A stretch of 25,750 bases of DNA from an uncultured Collinsella sp. (GCA_902465105.1 CABQLM010000022.1:1-25750), one strand, 5' to 3'; positions 7,500 through 15,850 are shown, numbered from the stretch's first letter. Notes: a model not told the origin generated them from the sequence alone. A program made the numbers and translations.

Positions 7500-8411
7500 T
7501 TACGAACGAGCCGCAACGAGCAGCTCGGCCGTCGCGACCCAGCCATCGACGATCTTGCCGCGCGTAACAAAGGCGTTGTCGCACGCATCCAGGAACTCAG
7601 GCGCACCAGCGCTCGTCAGACCGTTTTCGACCAAGCAGAACATGCCAACGTGATCGGCCATATAGAAGTCGGACTCGGAATCGCCGAGCGCCAGCGTCTC
7701 CTCGCGCTCGATACCCAAATGCTCGCAGAAGCGCGCAATCGCAACGCCCTTATTAAGACCAGCCGGATTGATATTAAAGGCACGCCCGTCCTCGACGCGA
7801 TCGAGCTCGAGCGTCGTGGGCTTGGACAGGTGCGTCAGATGGCCGTTGCATGCCCAGACCAAACCGCAGCCCGCCTCGTCCAGGATAGCCTGGACCTCGT
7901 CATCGGGAACATCGCCACGCATGCCGACGGTGACCTCGCGATACTTGTATCCGGTCGACATATCGTTGTGGTACTCGATCTTATGCGGCCAGCGAGCGAG
8001 AATCTTCTCGCACACGCCGGTCTGCTCGATCACCTGGTGCGGCGTAAGGCCCGATGCGGGATCGTAGGGCATATCGCCAGTCAGATACTCCCAATCGTTG
8101 GCCTTGAGGTCGTACATGACCAGGCCACCCATCTCGCCAATGTAGGAGTTGAGGCCGAGCACGCGGGCGTCCTCGTGGATCATGGTGCGGTTGCGACCCG
8201 AGGTGGGAATCACCTGGATGCCGGCGCGGGCAAGCGCCACGACGGCCTCGACGAGCTTGGTCGAGGGATTGCCGTCGTTGTCGCGCAACACACACGAACC
8301 GGGCGCGAGCATTGTGGCGTCCAGATCGGTAAAGACGTACTTGACCTTGGCGAGGCGCTCGCGCAGCTCGCCCGACAGCTCGGTAACGGTAGGCAGGGTG
8401 TTATGGGACAT
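7500..8411 (-). CDS. HAD-superfamily hydrolase (Cof/IIB type)
   Basis: Probable cytoplasmic phosphatase of the haloacid dehalogenase superfamily, 303 residues. Motif I is FTDLDATM, with nucleophile D29 and D31; motif II is PTSGRN (70-74); the conserved lysine sits in NKGVA (K221); motif IV is GDSESDF (243-249). The long segment between motif II and the lysine is a C2-type cap, as in Cof or sucrose-phosphatase-like members. The substrate cannot be read from sequence. The ATG at 8411 has GGAG about 7 nt upstream; the frame continues upstream to 8534, but that part would cover the twin hairpins and has no ribosome site. It lies between murE and murI, which hints at wall metabolism but does not prove it. 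Confidence 0.85.
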   Translation of the reverse strand: MSHNTLPTVTELSGELRERLAKVKYVFTDLDATMLAPGSCVLRDNDGNPSTKLVEAVVALARAGIQVIPTSGRNRTMIHEDARVLGLNSYIGEMGGLVMYDLKANDWEYLTGDMPYDPASGLTPHQVIEQTGVCEKILARWPHKIEYHNDMSTGYKYREVTVGMRGDVPDDEVQAILDEAGCGLVWACNGHLTHLSKPTTLELDRVEDGRAFNINPAGLNKGVAIARFCEHLGIEREETLALGDSESDFYMADHVGMFCLVENGLTSAGAPEFLDACDNAFVTRGKIVDGWVATAELLVAARS

Positions 8412-8449
8412 GGTCACTCCGTTTACGTAGAAGAGGTTTAATCTTGATA

Positions 8450-8515
8450 GCGTGTTTTCCCTAAGGCAAACACGCTTGCGGGCCCACAGGCGTGTTTTCC
8501 CTAGGGTAAGCACAC
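8450..8515. repeat. Twin hairpin repeats between murE and the HAD gene
   Basis: Two 26-nt copies start at 8450 and 8490 and agree at 22 of 26 positions. The first has perfect arms GCGTGTTT/AAACACGC; the second is centred on the palindrome CCCTAGGG. A GGGCCC lies between them. Not followed by a clear T-run on the minus strand. They could be tandem regulator sites, mRNA-stabilising hairpins or a murE terminator pair. Confidence 0.6.
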
Positions 8516-8577
8516 CTAGAAGGCATTGCATCATCAGACGCCGGGGTCCGCAAACGCCATCCTAAAGGCGGCAGCGT

Positions 8578-10095
8578 TTAGGCGTCGTACGCCGCAAGGA
8601 TGCGCTTGAGAACCAAGCCATCGCGCTCGCAGGGCTCGGGTCCGTTCTTGCGCAGCATGCACTCCTCCTCGCCCTTGCCGGTCACGATGACCACAGCGGG
8701 GCGCTCGGTCTCGCGCACGGCCGCCTCGATAGCGGCGGTACGGTCGGTCACAATCTGCCAGTTGTCGTTTCCCTGCGCCTGGACATTGCGCGCAATCTCG
8801 GCACAAATGTCCTCGACGTCCTCGGGACCCGGGTCGTCCTCGGTAATCACGATGCGATCAGCGTACTTGCCGGCGGCAATACCCATCGTGGTGCGGCGAT
8901 CGACACCCTTGCCGCCCGTTGCACCAAAGACAACCGCCAGCTCACGCTCGGGATAGTTCTCGTGCAGGTCGCGCAAAAGCGTCTCGAGGCTCATGCCGTT
9001 GTGCGCAAAGTCAACGACGCCCAAAATCTTGCCCGATGCGGACGGATAGAGCTCCATGCGGCCGGGAACGAAGACGCCCTCAAAGCCATGGACGATGCCC
9101 TCTTCGGAAATGCCCAGGGCCTCGGCGCAGGCAATAGCGGCAAGCGCGTTGGACACATTGAACTTAACCGGCGTGGGAATCACAATGTCACGCGTAAAGC
9201 GGGGCGTACGCACCGTTGCCACCATGCCGCAGTCGCCATTATGAATTGCCAGCGCAAGCACGTCGGCACGCTCGTCGGTCAGGGAGAACGTCACCGTACG
9301 CTCGCAGCGGGACGCCGCCTCGAGCACGCGGTTAACGTGGTCCATATCGAGGTTGACCACGGCAAAACGGCTCTGCGAAAAAATCTTGAGCTTGCTGGCA
9401 AAGTAATCCTCGAGCGTGGGGTGCTCAATCGGCGAGATGTGGTCCTCGCCGATATTGGTAAAGGCGCCCACTTCAAAGGCAATCTTGCCCGTACGCTCGT
9501 ATTTGAGGCCCTGGCTCGACGCCTCCATGACCAGCCACGGAGCGCCCGCCTCGGCGGCATGTGCGATACGCGACTGCAAGAGGAAGGACTCGGGAGTCGT
9601 CAGCATGGAAGGGCCCGCCTCGATACCGTCATCGAACTCGATACCCGTATTGAGGGCAGGCCGATGGCAGCCCGTGAGCTTTGCCTCGTTGGCAAGAATG
9701 CCGCGCAGATAGAAGCTGCAGGTCGACTTGCCCTTGGTACCGGTAAAAGCGCAGACCTTCACCTTGCCCGAAGGGTGGCAGTAATAGGCATCCGCCACCA
9801 CAGCAAGCGTACGACGGATATCGTTGACGATCACAGCGGGAATATCGACGTCATAATCGACCTCGGACACGTACGCCACGGCGCCATCGGCAATCGCGGA
9901 GACCAGATACTCGCGCTTGAACGCACGGCCCTTGCAAACAAACAATGTGCCCGGACGCACCTGGCGCGAGTCGTCGGTCGCAAACTCGATGCGCTGGTCG
10001 TATAGAGTATCCGGCTTGGAAACAACAAGGGCCTCGGCCTCGAGCAGCTCTACATAGCGCATCAAAGCCAGCTTCTCCTGCGTCGTATCCGACAT
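8578..10095 (-). CDS. murE: UDP-MurNAc-tripeptide synthetase (MurE-type Mur ligase), probably not meso-DAP type
   Basis: ATP-dependent ligase that adds the diamino acid to UDP-MurNAc-L-Ala-D-Glu. The product has 505 residues in three Mur ligase domains: N-terminal nucleotide-substrate domain (1-110), central ATPase with P-loop GTKGKST (119-125), the EASSQGL motif (191-197) and a lysine-rich YFASKLKIF (231-239, carbamylated lysine region), and C-terminal domain with VDFAHNGMSLE (361-371). The specificity loop reads DDPG at 420-423. The DAP-adding enzymes have DNPR here, so lysine or ornithine is more likely; this is inference. GTKGK and AHNG resemble Lys-type enzymes of streptococci. The ATG at 10095 has GAGAGG 9 nt upstream. 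Confidence 0.88.
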   Translation of the reverse strand: MSDTTQEKLALMRYVELLEAEALVVSKPDTLYDQRIEFATDDSRQVRPGTLFVCKGRAFKREYLVSAIADGAVAYVSEVDYDVDIPAVIVNDIRRTLAVVADAYYCHPSGKVKVCAFTGTKGKSTCSFYLRGILANEAKLTGCHRPALNTGIEFDDGIEAGPSMLTTPESFLLQSRIAHAAEAGAPWLVMEASSQGLKYERTGKIAFEVGAFTNIGEDHISPIEHPTLEDYFASKLKIFSQSRFAVVNLDMDHVNRVLEAASRCERTVTFSLTDERADVLALAIHNGDCGMVATVRTPRFTRDIVIPTPVKFNVSNALAAIACAEALGISEEGIVHGFEGVFVPGRMELYPSASGKILGVVDFAHNGMSLETLLRDLHENYPERELAVVFGATGGKGVDRRTTMGIAAGKYADRIVITEDDPGPEDVEDICAEIARNVQAQGNDNWQIVTDRTAAIEAAVRETERPAVVIVTGKGEEECMLRKNGPEPCERDGLVLKRILAAYDA

Positions 10096-10262
10096 ATAAC
10101 GACCTCTCTCGCTAAACCTAACCTTAAAAGAGCAAAGACCGTCTCAGATGAATCCGGCCACGTCCTTCGTATTATCAACCATCCTAATATGCTACCTGAC
10201 CTTGCGAGTGTCTCAGCATCCTAAAAACTTGCAAGGATCGGCGCGCGGTTAATTCGAAATAA

Positions 10263-10807
10263 CAAGAGCCCTGCCCTACAAAATGGATGGTGTCGAACTC
10301 CTTTACCGGTATGGAAATCATCAAAGAGGTTCCGACGGGCGAGCAGTTTGGCATGGCGCCGACGAGCGGCTCTTCGAGCGAGGACGCCTCGGGTGCCGGC
10401 GATGAGACAGGCTCCACACTCACCGTTACCTCGACAACTGCAAAGTCAAACGAAGACACCGGCAACGGCGTGCTCGGCGGCATTGCGACCCGCCTGGTCA
10501 ATCGGAAGCTGCCTACTCGCTTGGCATGACGTGGCCCCAAGTCATGTCGCGCATTGTGATTCCGCAGGCCGTGCGCTGCGTCATCCCCACCATGACCAGC
10601 GAGTTCGTTATGTTCTATAAGGATACGTCGCCGCTTTCGAGCGTCGGTGTCGTAGAGCTCATGCTGTTCTCCAAAAACCTCACGGCAACCACGGGAAACA
10701 TCACGCCCTACATTTGCGCCGCACTCTACTATCTGGTTGAGACGATTCCGCTGATCCACGTCGTCACCAAGGTGGAACGCCACCTTGCCGAGCGCGGCAA
10801 GCGTTAA
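10263..10807 (+). pseudogene. Remnant of an amino-acid ABC transporter (binding-protein and permease fragments)
   Basis: Two fragments in different frames. The first (about 10263-10529) reads FTGMEIIKEVPTGEQFGMA, like the end part of a polar-amino-acid binding domain, then a low-complexity S/E/T stretch and a frame break. The second (from about 10490 to the stop at 10807) begins with GQSEAAYSLGMTWPQVM, the EAA loop of a permease, and runs to its C-terminus (SRIVIPQAV..IPTMTSEF...KDTSPLSSVG...ETIPLIHVVTKVERHL), as in HisM/GlnP-type subunits. No start, no ribosome site and no N-terminal permease helices remain, so internal deletion plus frameshift is likely. The terminator at 10847-10888 is intact. 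Confidence 0.75.
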
Positions 10808-10846
10808 CCTCTCTTGTGCGTTCTCGCGCACGGCAATCATCGCAGT

Positions 10847-10888
10847 CACGGCCCGCCACTTCACCCGAAGTGCGGGCCGTGGTTTTTT
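10847..10888 (+). terminator. Rho-independent terminator behind the ABC transporter remnant
   Basis: A long stem pairs CACGGCCCGC plus CACTTC (10847-10862, one bulge) with GAAGTGCGGGCCGTG (10867-10881), followed by GTTTTTTCGG on the plus strand. It lies about 40 nt past the permease stop. Confidence 0.9.
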
Positions 10889-10959
10889 CGGTCCCCTCGG
10901 CGCTTATGCCCCATCACGAAACAAAAGATTGGCATGATAGTAAGGATTGATTGATATCG

Positions 10960-10983
10960 ACTGCTGCAAATCCTTGCGGCAGT
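10960..10983 (+). promoter_or_regulatory. Hairpin in the asnB leader
   Basis: ACTGCTGCAA (10960-10969) pairs with TTGCGGCAGT (10974-10983), one wobble pair, 4-nt loop. It ends about 31 nt before the asnB start and has no T-run. It may be an operator or a leader structure. A TTGGCA hexamer at 10929-10934 may be a -35, but no convincing -10 was found. Confidence 0.4.
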
Positions 10984-11014
10984 GCACCTAAGCCGTCAGC
11001 AGAAAGGATCTTGC

Positions 11015-12883
11015 ATGTGCGGTTTTGTCGGTTTTACCGGTACAGATGAACAGAGTGAGCTGGTTCTCACGGCCATGATGAATCGCATTATCCATCGCGG
11101 TCCGGATATGGGCGGTCAGCACATCGTCGATAACGTCGCGCTTGGCTTCCGCCGTCTTTCGATTCTCGACCTTTCCGAGGCTGGTGCCCAGCCCATGTCG
11201 AGCGATGACGGCAAGGTCACGATTGTCTTCAACGGAGAGATCTACAACTTCCAGGAGCTCCGCTCCGAGCTCGAGGCCGCTGGCTACGTCTTCCACTGCA
11301 ACGCCGACACCGAGGTCCTGGTGCACGGTTACGAGGAGTGGGGCGAAGACCTGGTCAACCGCCTTCGCGGCATGTACGCGTTCGTGATTCACGACCAAAA
11401 CAAGAACAAACTCTTTGGCGCCCGTGACATCTTTGGCATCAAGCCGTTCTATTACTACCAGGCATCCGATGGCTCGCTGCTGTTTGGCTCCGAGATCAAG
11501 AGCTTCCTGGACCATCCCAAGTTTGAGAAGGCCGTCAACCACGACGCCCTGCGCCCCTACCTGACGCTGCAGTTCCCCGCCACGGAGGAGACCTTCTTTA
11601 AGGGCGTGTTCAAGCTTGCCCCGGCGCATTGCTTTACGTATGACCTGACGACTAACACCATGGACATCAAGCGTTACTGGAGCTGTGACTTCACCGACGA
11701 CAACTCCAAGACCTTCGAGGAGTACGTGGACGAGTGCGACAAGGTCGTGCACGAAAGCGTCGCTGCGCACCGAATCGCCGATGTTAAGGTGGGCTCGTTC
11801 CTTTCTGGCGGCGTGGACTCCAGCTACATTGCCGCCTGTCTCATGCCCGACACCACCTATTCCGTCGGCTTCGATTACAAGAACTTCAACGAGACCAACT
11901 ACGCCGCCGAGCTTTCTGACAAGCTGGGCATCAAGAACGTGCGCAAGATGATCACCGCCGACGAGTTCTTCGACGCGCTGCCCGACATCCAGTATCACAT
12001 GGACGAGCCGCAATCGAACCTCTCGAGCGTGCCGCTGTACTATCTGGCCCAGATGGCAGCCAAGGAAGTCACCGTGGTCCTTTCGGGCGAGGGTGCAGAC
12101 GAGCTGTTCGCCGGCTACGAGTGGTACGAGGACACTCCTCAGATGCGCTCCTTCAAGAAGCGCGTCCCACTCGGCGTGCGCCGCGCCCTGGGCTCGCTCG
12201 TTCAGCATCTTCCCTACTTTAAGGGTCACAATTTCTTGACCAAGTGCGCCGAGGTCCCCGAGCGCTGGTATGTGGGTCAGGCAAAGGTGTTCGACCCGTC
12301 CGAGGTCGACGAGGTGCTTAAGCCTGCCTACGACACCGGCAAGAACGCCGCCGAAATGTGCGCCGAGTATTACAAGCAGGTTCCCAATTGCTGCGAGCTC
12401 TCCAAGAAGCAGTATCTGGACATGAACATGTGGCTGCCGGGCGACATTCTGCTCAAGGCCGACAAGATGTGCATGGCACACTCACTGGAGCTTCGCGTTC
12501 CGTTCCTGGACAAAAAAGTCATGGAATTTGCCGAGCACATTCCCGCCAACTACCGTGTTAACGAAGAAGGCTGCAAGCTCGTCCTGCGCCACGCCGCCAA
12601 CCGCACGCTGCCCGACGAGTGGGCAACGCGCAAGAAGGTCGGTTTCCCGGTGCCGGTCAAGTTCTGGCTGCGCGAGCAGAAGTACTACGACTACGTCAAG
12701 GAGTACTTCACCGCGCCGTGGGCTGCCGATTTCTTTGACACGGATGCACTCATGAAACTACTTGACGATCACTTTGAGGGCCGCGCGCTCAACCAGCGCA
12801 AGATCTATACCACGCTGACGTTCCTCATCTGGTACAAGCGTTTCTTTATCGACGAGAACAAGGGTGCCGAAGTCGCCGCCTAA
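11015..12883 (+). CDS. asnB: Asparagine synthetase (glutamine-hydrolysing)
   Basis: Makes asparagine from aspartate, ATP and glutamine. The product has 622 residues. The N-terminal Ntn glutaminase domain (2-210) starts MCGFVGF, so Cys2 is the nucleophile after Met removal; it has HRGPD (27-31), RRLSILDL (46-53), NGEIYN (73-78) and DTE (98-100). The synthetase domain has the ATP pyrophosphatase loop LSGGVDSS (263-270) and SGEGADELFAGY farther on. The ATG at 11015 is set by the requirement for Cys2 and by AAAGGA about 8 nt upstream. It is longer than E. coli AsnB (about 554) and fits the larger Gram-positive type. A single gene; tRNA-Val follows after 57 nt with its own -10. Confidence 0.95.
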   Translation: MCGFVGFTGTDEQSELVLTAMMNRIIHRGPDMGGQHIVDNVALGFRRLSILDLSEAGAQPMSSDDGKVTIVFNGEIYNFQELRSELEAAGYVFHCNADTEVLVHGYEEWGEDLVNRLRGMYAFVIHDQNKNKLFGARDIFGIKPFYYYQASDGSLLFGSEIKSFLDHPKFEKAVNHDALRPYLTLQFPATEETFFKGVFKLAPAHCFTYDLTTNTMDIKRYWSCDFTDDNSKTFEEYVDECDKVVHESVAAHRIADVKVGSFLSGGVDSSYIAACLMPDTTYSVGFDYKNFNETNYAAELSDKLGIKNVRKMITADEFFDALPDIQYHMDEPQSNLSSVPLYYLAQMAAKEVTVVLSGEGADELFAGYEWYEDTPQMRSFKKRVPLGVRRALGSLVQHLPYFKGHNFLTKCAEVPERWYVGQAKVFDPSEVDEVLKPAYDTGKNAAEMCAEYYKQVPNCCELSKKQYLDMNMWLPGDILLKADKMCMAHSLELRVPFLDKKVMEFAEHIPANYRVNEEGCKLVLRHAANRTLPDEWATRKKVGFPVPVKFWLREQKYYDYVKEYFTAPWAADFFDTDALMKLLDDHFEGRALNQRKIYTTLTFLIWYKRFFIDENKGAEVAA

Positions 12884-12924
12884 GTTTCGTTATGGATTAG
12901 CGATGAACCGTATCGGGTTTCCGC

Positions 12925-12930
12925 TATACT
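12925..12930 (+). promoter_or_regulatory. -10 element of tRNA-Val promoter
   Basis: TATACT lies 10 nt before the tRNA 5' end, the expected distance. The -35 region (about ATGAAC) is a poor match. Confidence 0.5.
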
Positions 12931-12940
12931 CAATCTCTGC

Positions 12941-13016
12941 GGGCGATTGGCGCAACGGTTAGCGCAGGTGCTTTACACGCACAAGGCTGGGGGTTCGAAT
13001 CCCTCATCGCCCACCA
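12941..13016 (+). tRNA. tRNA-Val (anticodon TAC)
   Basis: Complete cloverleaf: acceptor GGGCGAT/ATCGCCC, D-arm, anticodon stem GTGC/GCAC closing the loop TTTACAC (anticodon TAC at 12974-12976), T-arm GGGTTCGAATCCC, discriminator A and an encoded CCA at 13014-13016. Confidence 0.97.
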
Positions 13017-13025
13017 CTGAATTGG

Positions 13026-13056
13026 AAACGGTCCTCGCAAGGGGACCGTTTTTTTT
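13026..13056 (+). terminator. Rho-independent terminator of tRNA-Val
   Basis: Arms AAACGGTCC (13026-13034) and GGACCGTTT (13043-13051) run into a stretch of eight T (13049-13056). Confidence 0.94.
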
Positions 13057-13070
13057 GTGCCCAGTGCAGA

Positions 13071-13181
13071 GGAATTCGAACCCGCAAGGGTGCGGAGCTG
13101 AGGAAACGCAAAGCGTTTTCCAGCGCAGCACGCGAGGAGCGAAGCGGGGCTCGGGCGGCGAAATGGACCCTTGGCGAATAC
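13071..13181. other. Non-coding stretch with small hairpins after tRNA-Val
   Basis: No gene is supportable. CCGCA/TGCGG (13082-13095) and GGAAACGC/GCGTTTTCC (13102-13121, one bulge, extended by GCT/AGC) form two neighbouring hairpins, followed by a GC-rich purine-biased run. Short open frames across it on both strands look like artefacts. It directly precedes the 224-bp inverted-repeat element. Confidence 0.5.
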
Positions 13182-13405
13182 CCGTGTGCAAAAAATGCCA
13201 AATATGAGTACTGCTACCTTTTTAGTAGCAGCGTTTTCGAAGTCATAAAAGGCAAATCCGGCATTAGAACGACGATCGATAGTCCAGTTAAGCCAATTTG
13301 CTAACTACAAAACTGGACATATGTGGCCCAACTCATCTAAAAGTGCCTAATTAATATGTTACGAAGTTAGTGCCCGTACTCATATTTGCCACTTTTTGCA
13401 CACGG
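13182..13405. repeat. 224-bp element with 30-bp terminal inverted repeats (MITE-like)
   Basis: The left end 13182-13211 and the reverse complement of the right end 13376-13405 agree at 28 of 30 positions (they differ at the 14th and 17th base). Both ends begin CCGTGTGCAAAAA. Inside are two further palindromes: CTGCTAC/GTAGCAG (13211-13231) and GTCCAGTT/AACTGGAC (13282-13289 and 13311-13318). The interior is AT-richer than its surroundings and codes for nothing I can support. No target-site duplication is obvious. This is the form of a non-autonomous transposable element or a large structured RNA gene. Confidence 0.7.
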
Positions 13406-13433
13406 CCTATCCCAGCCATGGTAAATCGATGGC

Positions 13434-13493
13434 AAAACGGGATCCAGTTCGCCCAATCGTGCGCCGACCGGCACGTGACGGCCTGGAACCCGT
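13434..13493 (-). terminator. Possible terminator of the argCJBD operon
   Basis: ACGGGATCCAG (13437-13447) and CTGGAACCCGT (13483-13493) pair at 10 of 11 positions with a long, itself structured loop (CGTGC/GCACG). On the minus strand the stem is followed by TTTGCC. It begins 25 nt past the argD stop. Confidence 0.45.
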
Positions 13494-13517
13494 CCCAAAT
13501 TGCTCTGCCTGATGGCG

Positions 13518-14801
13518 CTAAGCCAAAACACCCGCCAGAATCTCGATTAGGCTGTCCACATCGGCCTCTTCGCACACGAGTGGCGGCAGGAAACGCAGCG
13601 TATGAGCTCCGGTCGCGTTAATCACGGCACCGGCCTCCAGCGCTCGGGCAACAATGTCATGCGCATCGCCCGCAGCATCATCCAGATCGCAGCCGAGCAT
13701 CAAGCCGCGTCCGCGTACCTCGATCACATGCGGCAGCTTAGCGAGTTTTGCCTCCATATAGGCGCCCACCTTGGCGGCATGGCCGGCATAATCGCCGCGC
13801 ACAAGCACGGAGAGTGTCGCGGCACACGCCGCGATGGCCAAGCAGCTACCGCCGAAGGTCGAACCATGATCGCCGGGCTTAAAGATGTCAGCGATTTCCT
13901 TCTTTGCCACCACGGCGCCCATGGGGACGCCGTCGGCGATGCCCTTGGCAAGACTCATGATGTCGGGCTCTACGCCATAAGTCTGGAACGCAAACGGCTT
14001 GCCGGAGCGGAACAGGCCGCACTGGACCTCGTCGGCGATAAGCACGGCGCCCACCTCGTGCGCCAAGTCGCGCGCCGCTGCCATAAACTCCTCAGTCATG
14101 GGGTGCACACCGCTCTCGCCCTGGATCGGCTCGAGCATCACGGCACAGATTTCGCTGCCCAGCTGCTTAAAGATTGCACACAGTTCATCGACATCGTTGG
14201 GCGTGCAGGCCACAAAGCCGCCCGGCAGCGGACGAAAACTGTCCTGCAGCCAATCCTGCATGGTCGCCGCAATGGTCTCGAGCGTACGACCGTGAAAACC
14301 GCCGCGCATGCACACGATGGTGTTGCCACCGTTGCCGGCACGCTTGGCGTACAGACGCGCGAGCTTCATCGAACCCTCGTTGGCCTCGGCACCGGAGTTG
14401 GCAAAGAACGTCTCCCACGCCTGCTCGCCCGCAGCCGGAACGCCAAGCGCCGCCGCCGTAGTCTCGTCGCCGGCGGCAATCGCGTCGGCAAGCACACGCG
14501 CGCCATCCACATCGTCGTTAGCAAGCTTGGACAGTAGCGCCGCGACCTGGCCACGCTGCTCGATGTAGAAATAGTTGGAGACATGCAAGAGCTTTTTGGT
14601 CTGCGTCTCGAGCGCCGACAGCACTGCCGCATTGCCGTGGCCTAGGCTGCATACGCCAATACCTGCAAGAAAATCGAGATACTCACGGCCATCGTCACCG
14701 ATGAGCTTCATACCATGACCCTCGACAAATTCGACCGGAGAGCGACCAAAGGTGTGCATAACATAATGGGATTCGAGTGATTGTTGAGCTGCAAGTGACA
14801 T
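13518..14801 (-). CDS. argD: Acetylornithine aminotransferase
   Basis: PLP enzyme converting N-acetylglutamate semialdehyde to N-acetylornithine. The product has 427 residues, class III aminotransferase fold: GHGMKLIGDDGREYLDFLAGIGV near the N-terminus, NSGAEANEGSMKLAR (135-149), GGFHGRTL (167-174), ADEVQCGLFRSG (256-267), and PLP lysine K286 in SLAKGIADG. About 25-30 extra residues (about 97-129) precede the FFANSGAEAN strand compared with the compact family type. The ATG at 14801 has AAAGGT upstream; the frame continues to 14834 without a better start. It is the last gene of argCJBD, 68 nt behind argB. Confidence 0.94.
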   Translation of the reverse strand: MSLAAQQSLESHYVMHTFGRSPVEFVEGHGMKLIGDDGREYLDFLAGIGVCSLGHGNAAVLSALETQTKKLLHVSNYFYIEQRGQVAALLSKLANDDVDGARVLADAIAAGDETTAAALGVPAAGEQAWETFFANSGAEANEGSMKLARLYAKRAGNGGNTIVCMRGGFHGRTLETIAATMQDWLQDSFRPLPGGFVACTPNDVDELCAIFKQLGSEICAVMLEPIQGESGVHPMTEEFMAAARDLAHEVGAVLIADEVQCGLFRSGKPFAFQTYGVEPDIMSLAKGIADGVPMGAVVAKKEIADIFKPGDHGSTFGGSCLAIAACAATLSVLVRGDYAGHAAKVGAYMEAKLAKLPHVIEVRGRGLMLGCDLDDAAGDAHDIVARALEAGAVINATGAHTLRFLPPLVCEEADVDSLIEILAGVLA

Positions 14802-14869
14802 GGGATACCTTTCGTTAAGCGCCAGGAAGCGCAAACTGTAAGCGTAATGGCGTGGCGATTTAAAACCGA

Positions 14870-15850
14870 CTAGACCGTCTGGAGCTTCTCGACCTCGTCG
14901 AGGTTCTCGGTCAGGCGCGCCGCAAAGGTCGAAAGCGGATGCGGGTGCGTATCGAACTCGTAGGCCGTCTCGGTGGAGTGGATCACGGTACCGACACCGG
15001 CATCGGTCAGCAGCTCCAGAAGCAGCGAGTGCGGTGTGGTGCCGTTGATGATGTGAGCACGGAACACGCCGGCAGTCAGGGCGTCGACAGCCGCTCGCAA
15101 CTTGGGAATCATGCCCTTGTCGACCTCGCCGCCGTAGAGCATCTCGTTAACCTCGTCCAGCGTCAGGTTGGAGATGAGCGAATCCTTGTCGCTAAAGTCC
15201 TTGTATAGGCCGTCGACGTCGGTAAGGAAAATCGCCTTGTGCGCATGGAGCGCTGCAGCAACAGCACCGGCGGCGGTATCGGCGTTGATGTTGAAGAAGC
15301 CGCCGTCCTCCCCCGCCGCGACCGTGGCGATAACAGGGATGTACTCGCTATCGAGCAAGCGCTCGATATAGTCGGTGTTGACGTGCGTCACTTTGCCCAC
15401 GCGGCCGAGCTCGGGGTCAAGCGGCTCGGCGATGAGCGTACCGGCATCACTGCCCGACACGCCCACAGCCAGGTTGCCATGATGATTGATGGCAGCAACC
15501 AGCTCTTGGTTAACCTTGCCGCCCAGCACCTCGCGCACGATATCCATAGTCGCCGGCGTGGTCACGCGCTGGCCGTTCTTAAACTCGACGGGGATATCGT
15601 AATGGCTCAGCGCCTCGTTGATGGCCTTGCCGCCGCCATGCACGATGACGGGGCGCATGCCGATGATCTTGAGCAAAACGATGTCACTCATCACGTCGCG
15701 GCGCAGTTGCTCGTCAACCATGGCGGCTCCGCCATACTTGATAACAACCGTCTTACCGGTCAGGTTTTTAATCCACGGCAGCGCTTCGAACAGCAGCTGC
15801 GCGGTTGCTTCGTTGGATTCGCTTGAACGACAATCGCGTGCGAATTTCAT
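14870..15850 (-). CDS. argB: Acetylglutamate kinase
   Basis: Phosphorylates N-acetylglutamate. An amino-acid-kinase fold of 326 residues with KYGGAAM (38-44), VHGGGKAINEAL (70-81), GKVNQELV, FLTDVDGLY and KGMIPKLRAAVDAL, all family signatures. The ATG at 15850 has GAGGCA 8 nt upstream; the frame is open to 15901 without a ribosome site. The C-terminal tail beyond the usual end (about 30 residues after TVIHSTE) is somewhat long. N-terminal helix residues (about 1-25) resemble those of the hexameric, arginine-inhibited kinases, so feedback inhibition is possible but not proven. argJ ends 81 nt upstream. Confidence 0.95.
   Translation of the reverse strand: MKFARDCRSSESNEATAQLLFEALPWIKNLTGKTVVIKYGGAAMVDEQLRRDVMSDIVLLKIIGMRPVIVHGGGKAINEALSHYDIPVEFKNGQRVTTPATMDIVREVLGGKVNQELVAAINHHGNLAVGVSGSDAGTLIAEPLDPELGRVGKVTHVNTDYIERLLDSEYIPVIATVAAGEDGGFFNINADTAAGAVAAALHAHKAIFLTDVDGLYKDFSDKDSLISNLTLDEVNEMLYGGEVDKGMIPKLRAAVDALTAGVFRAHIINGTTPHSLLLELLTDAGVGTVIHSTETAYEFDTHPHPLSTFAARLTENLDEVEKLQTV

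Noticed and set aside
8450..8515. CRISPR-like repeat pair
   Set aside because: Only two diverged copies with a 14-nt gap, no array and no cas genes.
8412..8534. N-terminal extension of the HAD protein
   Set aside because: It would run through the twin hairpins and has no ribosome site; GGAG before the ATG at 8411 fits better.
10988..12481. 497-codon minus-strand frame across asnB
   Set aside because: Antisense shadow; AsnB on the plus strand is full length.
12947..13207. Small frames over tRNA-Val and the following spacer on both strands
   Set aside because: They translate tRNA and hairpin sequence, with no ribosome site.
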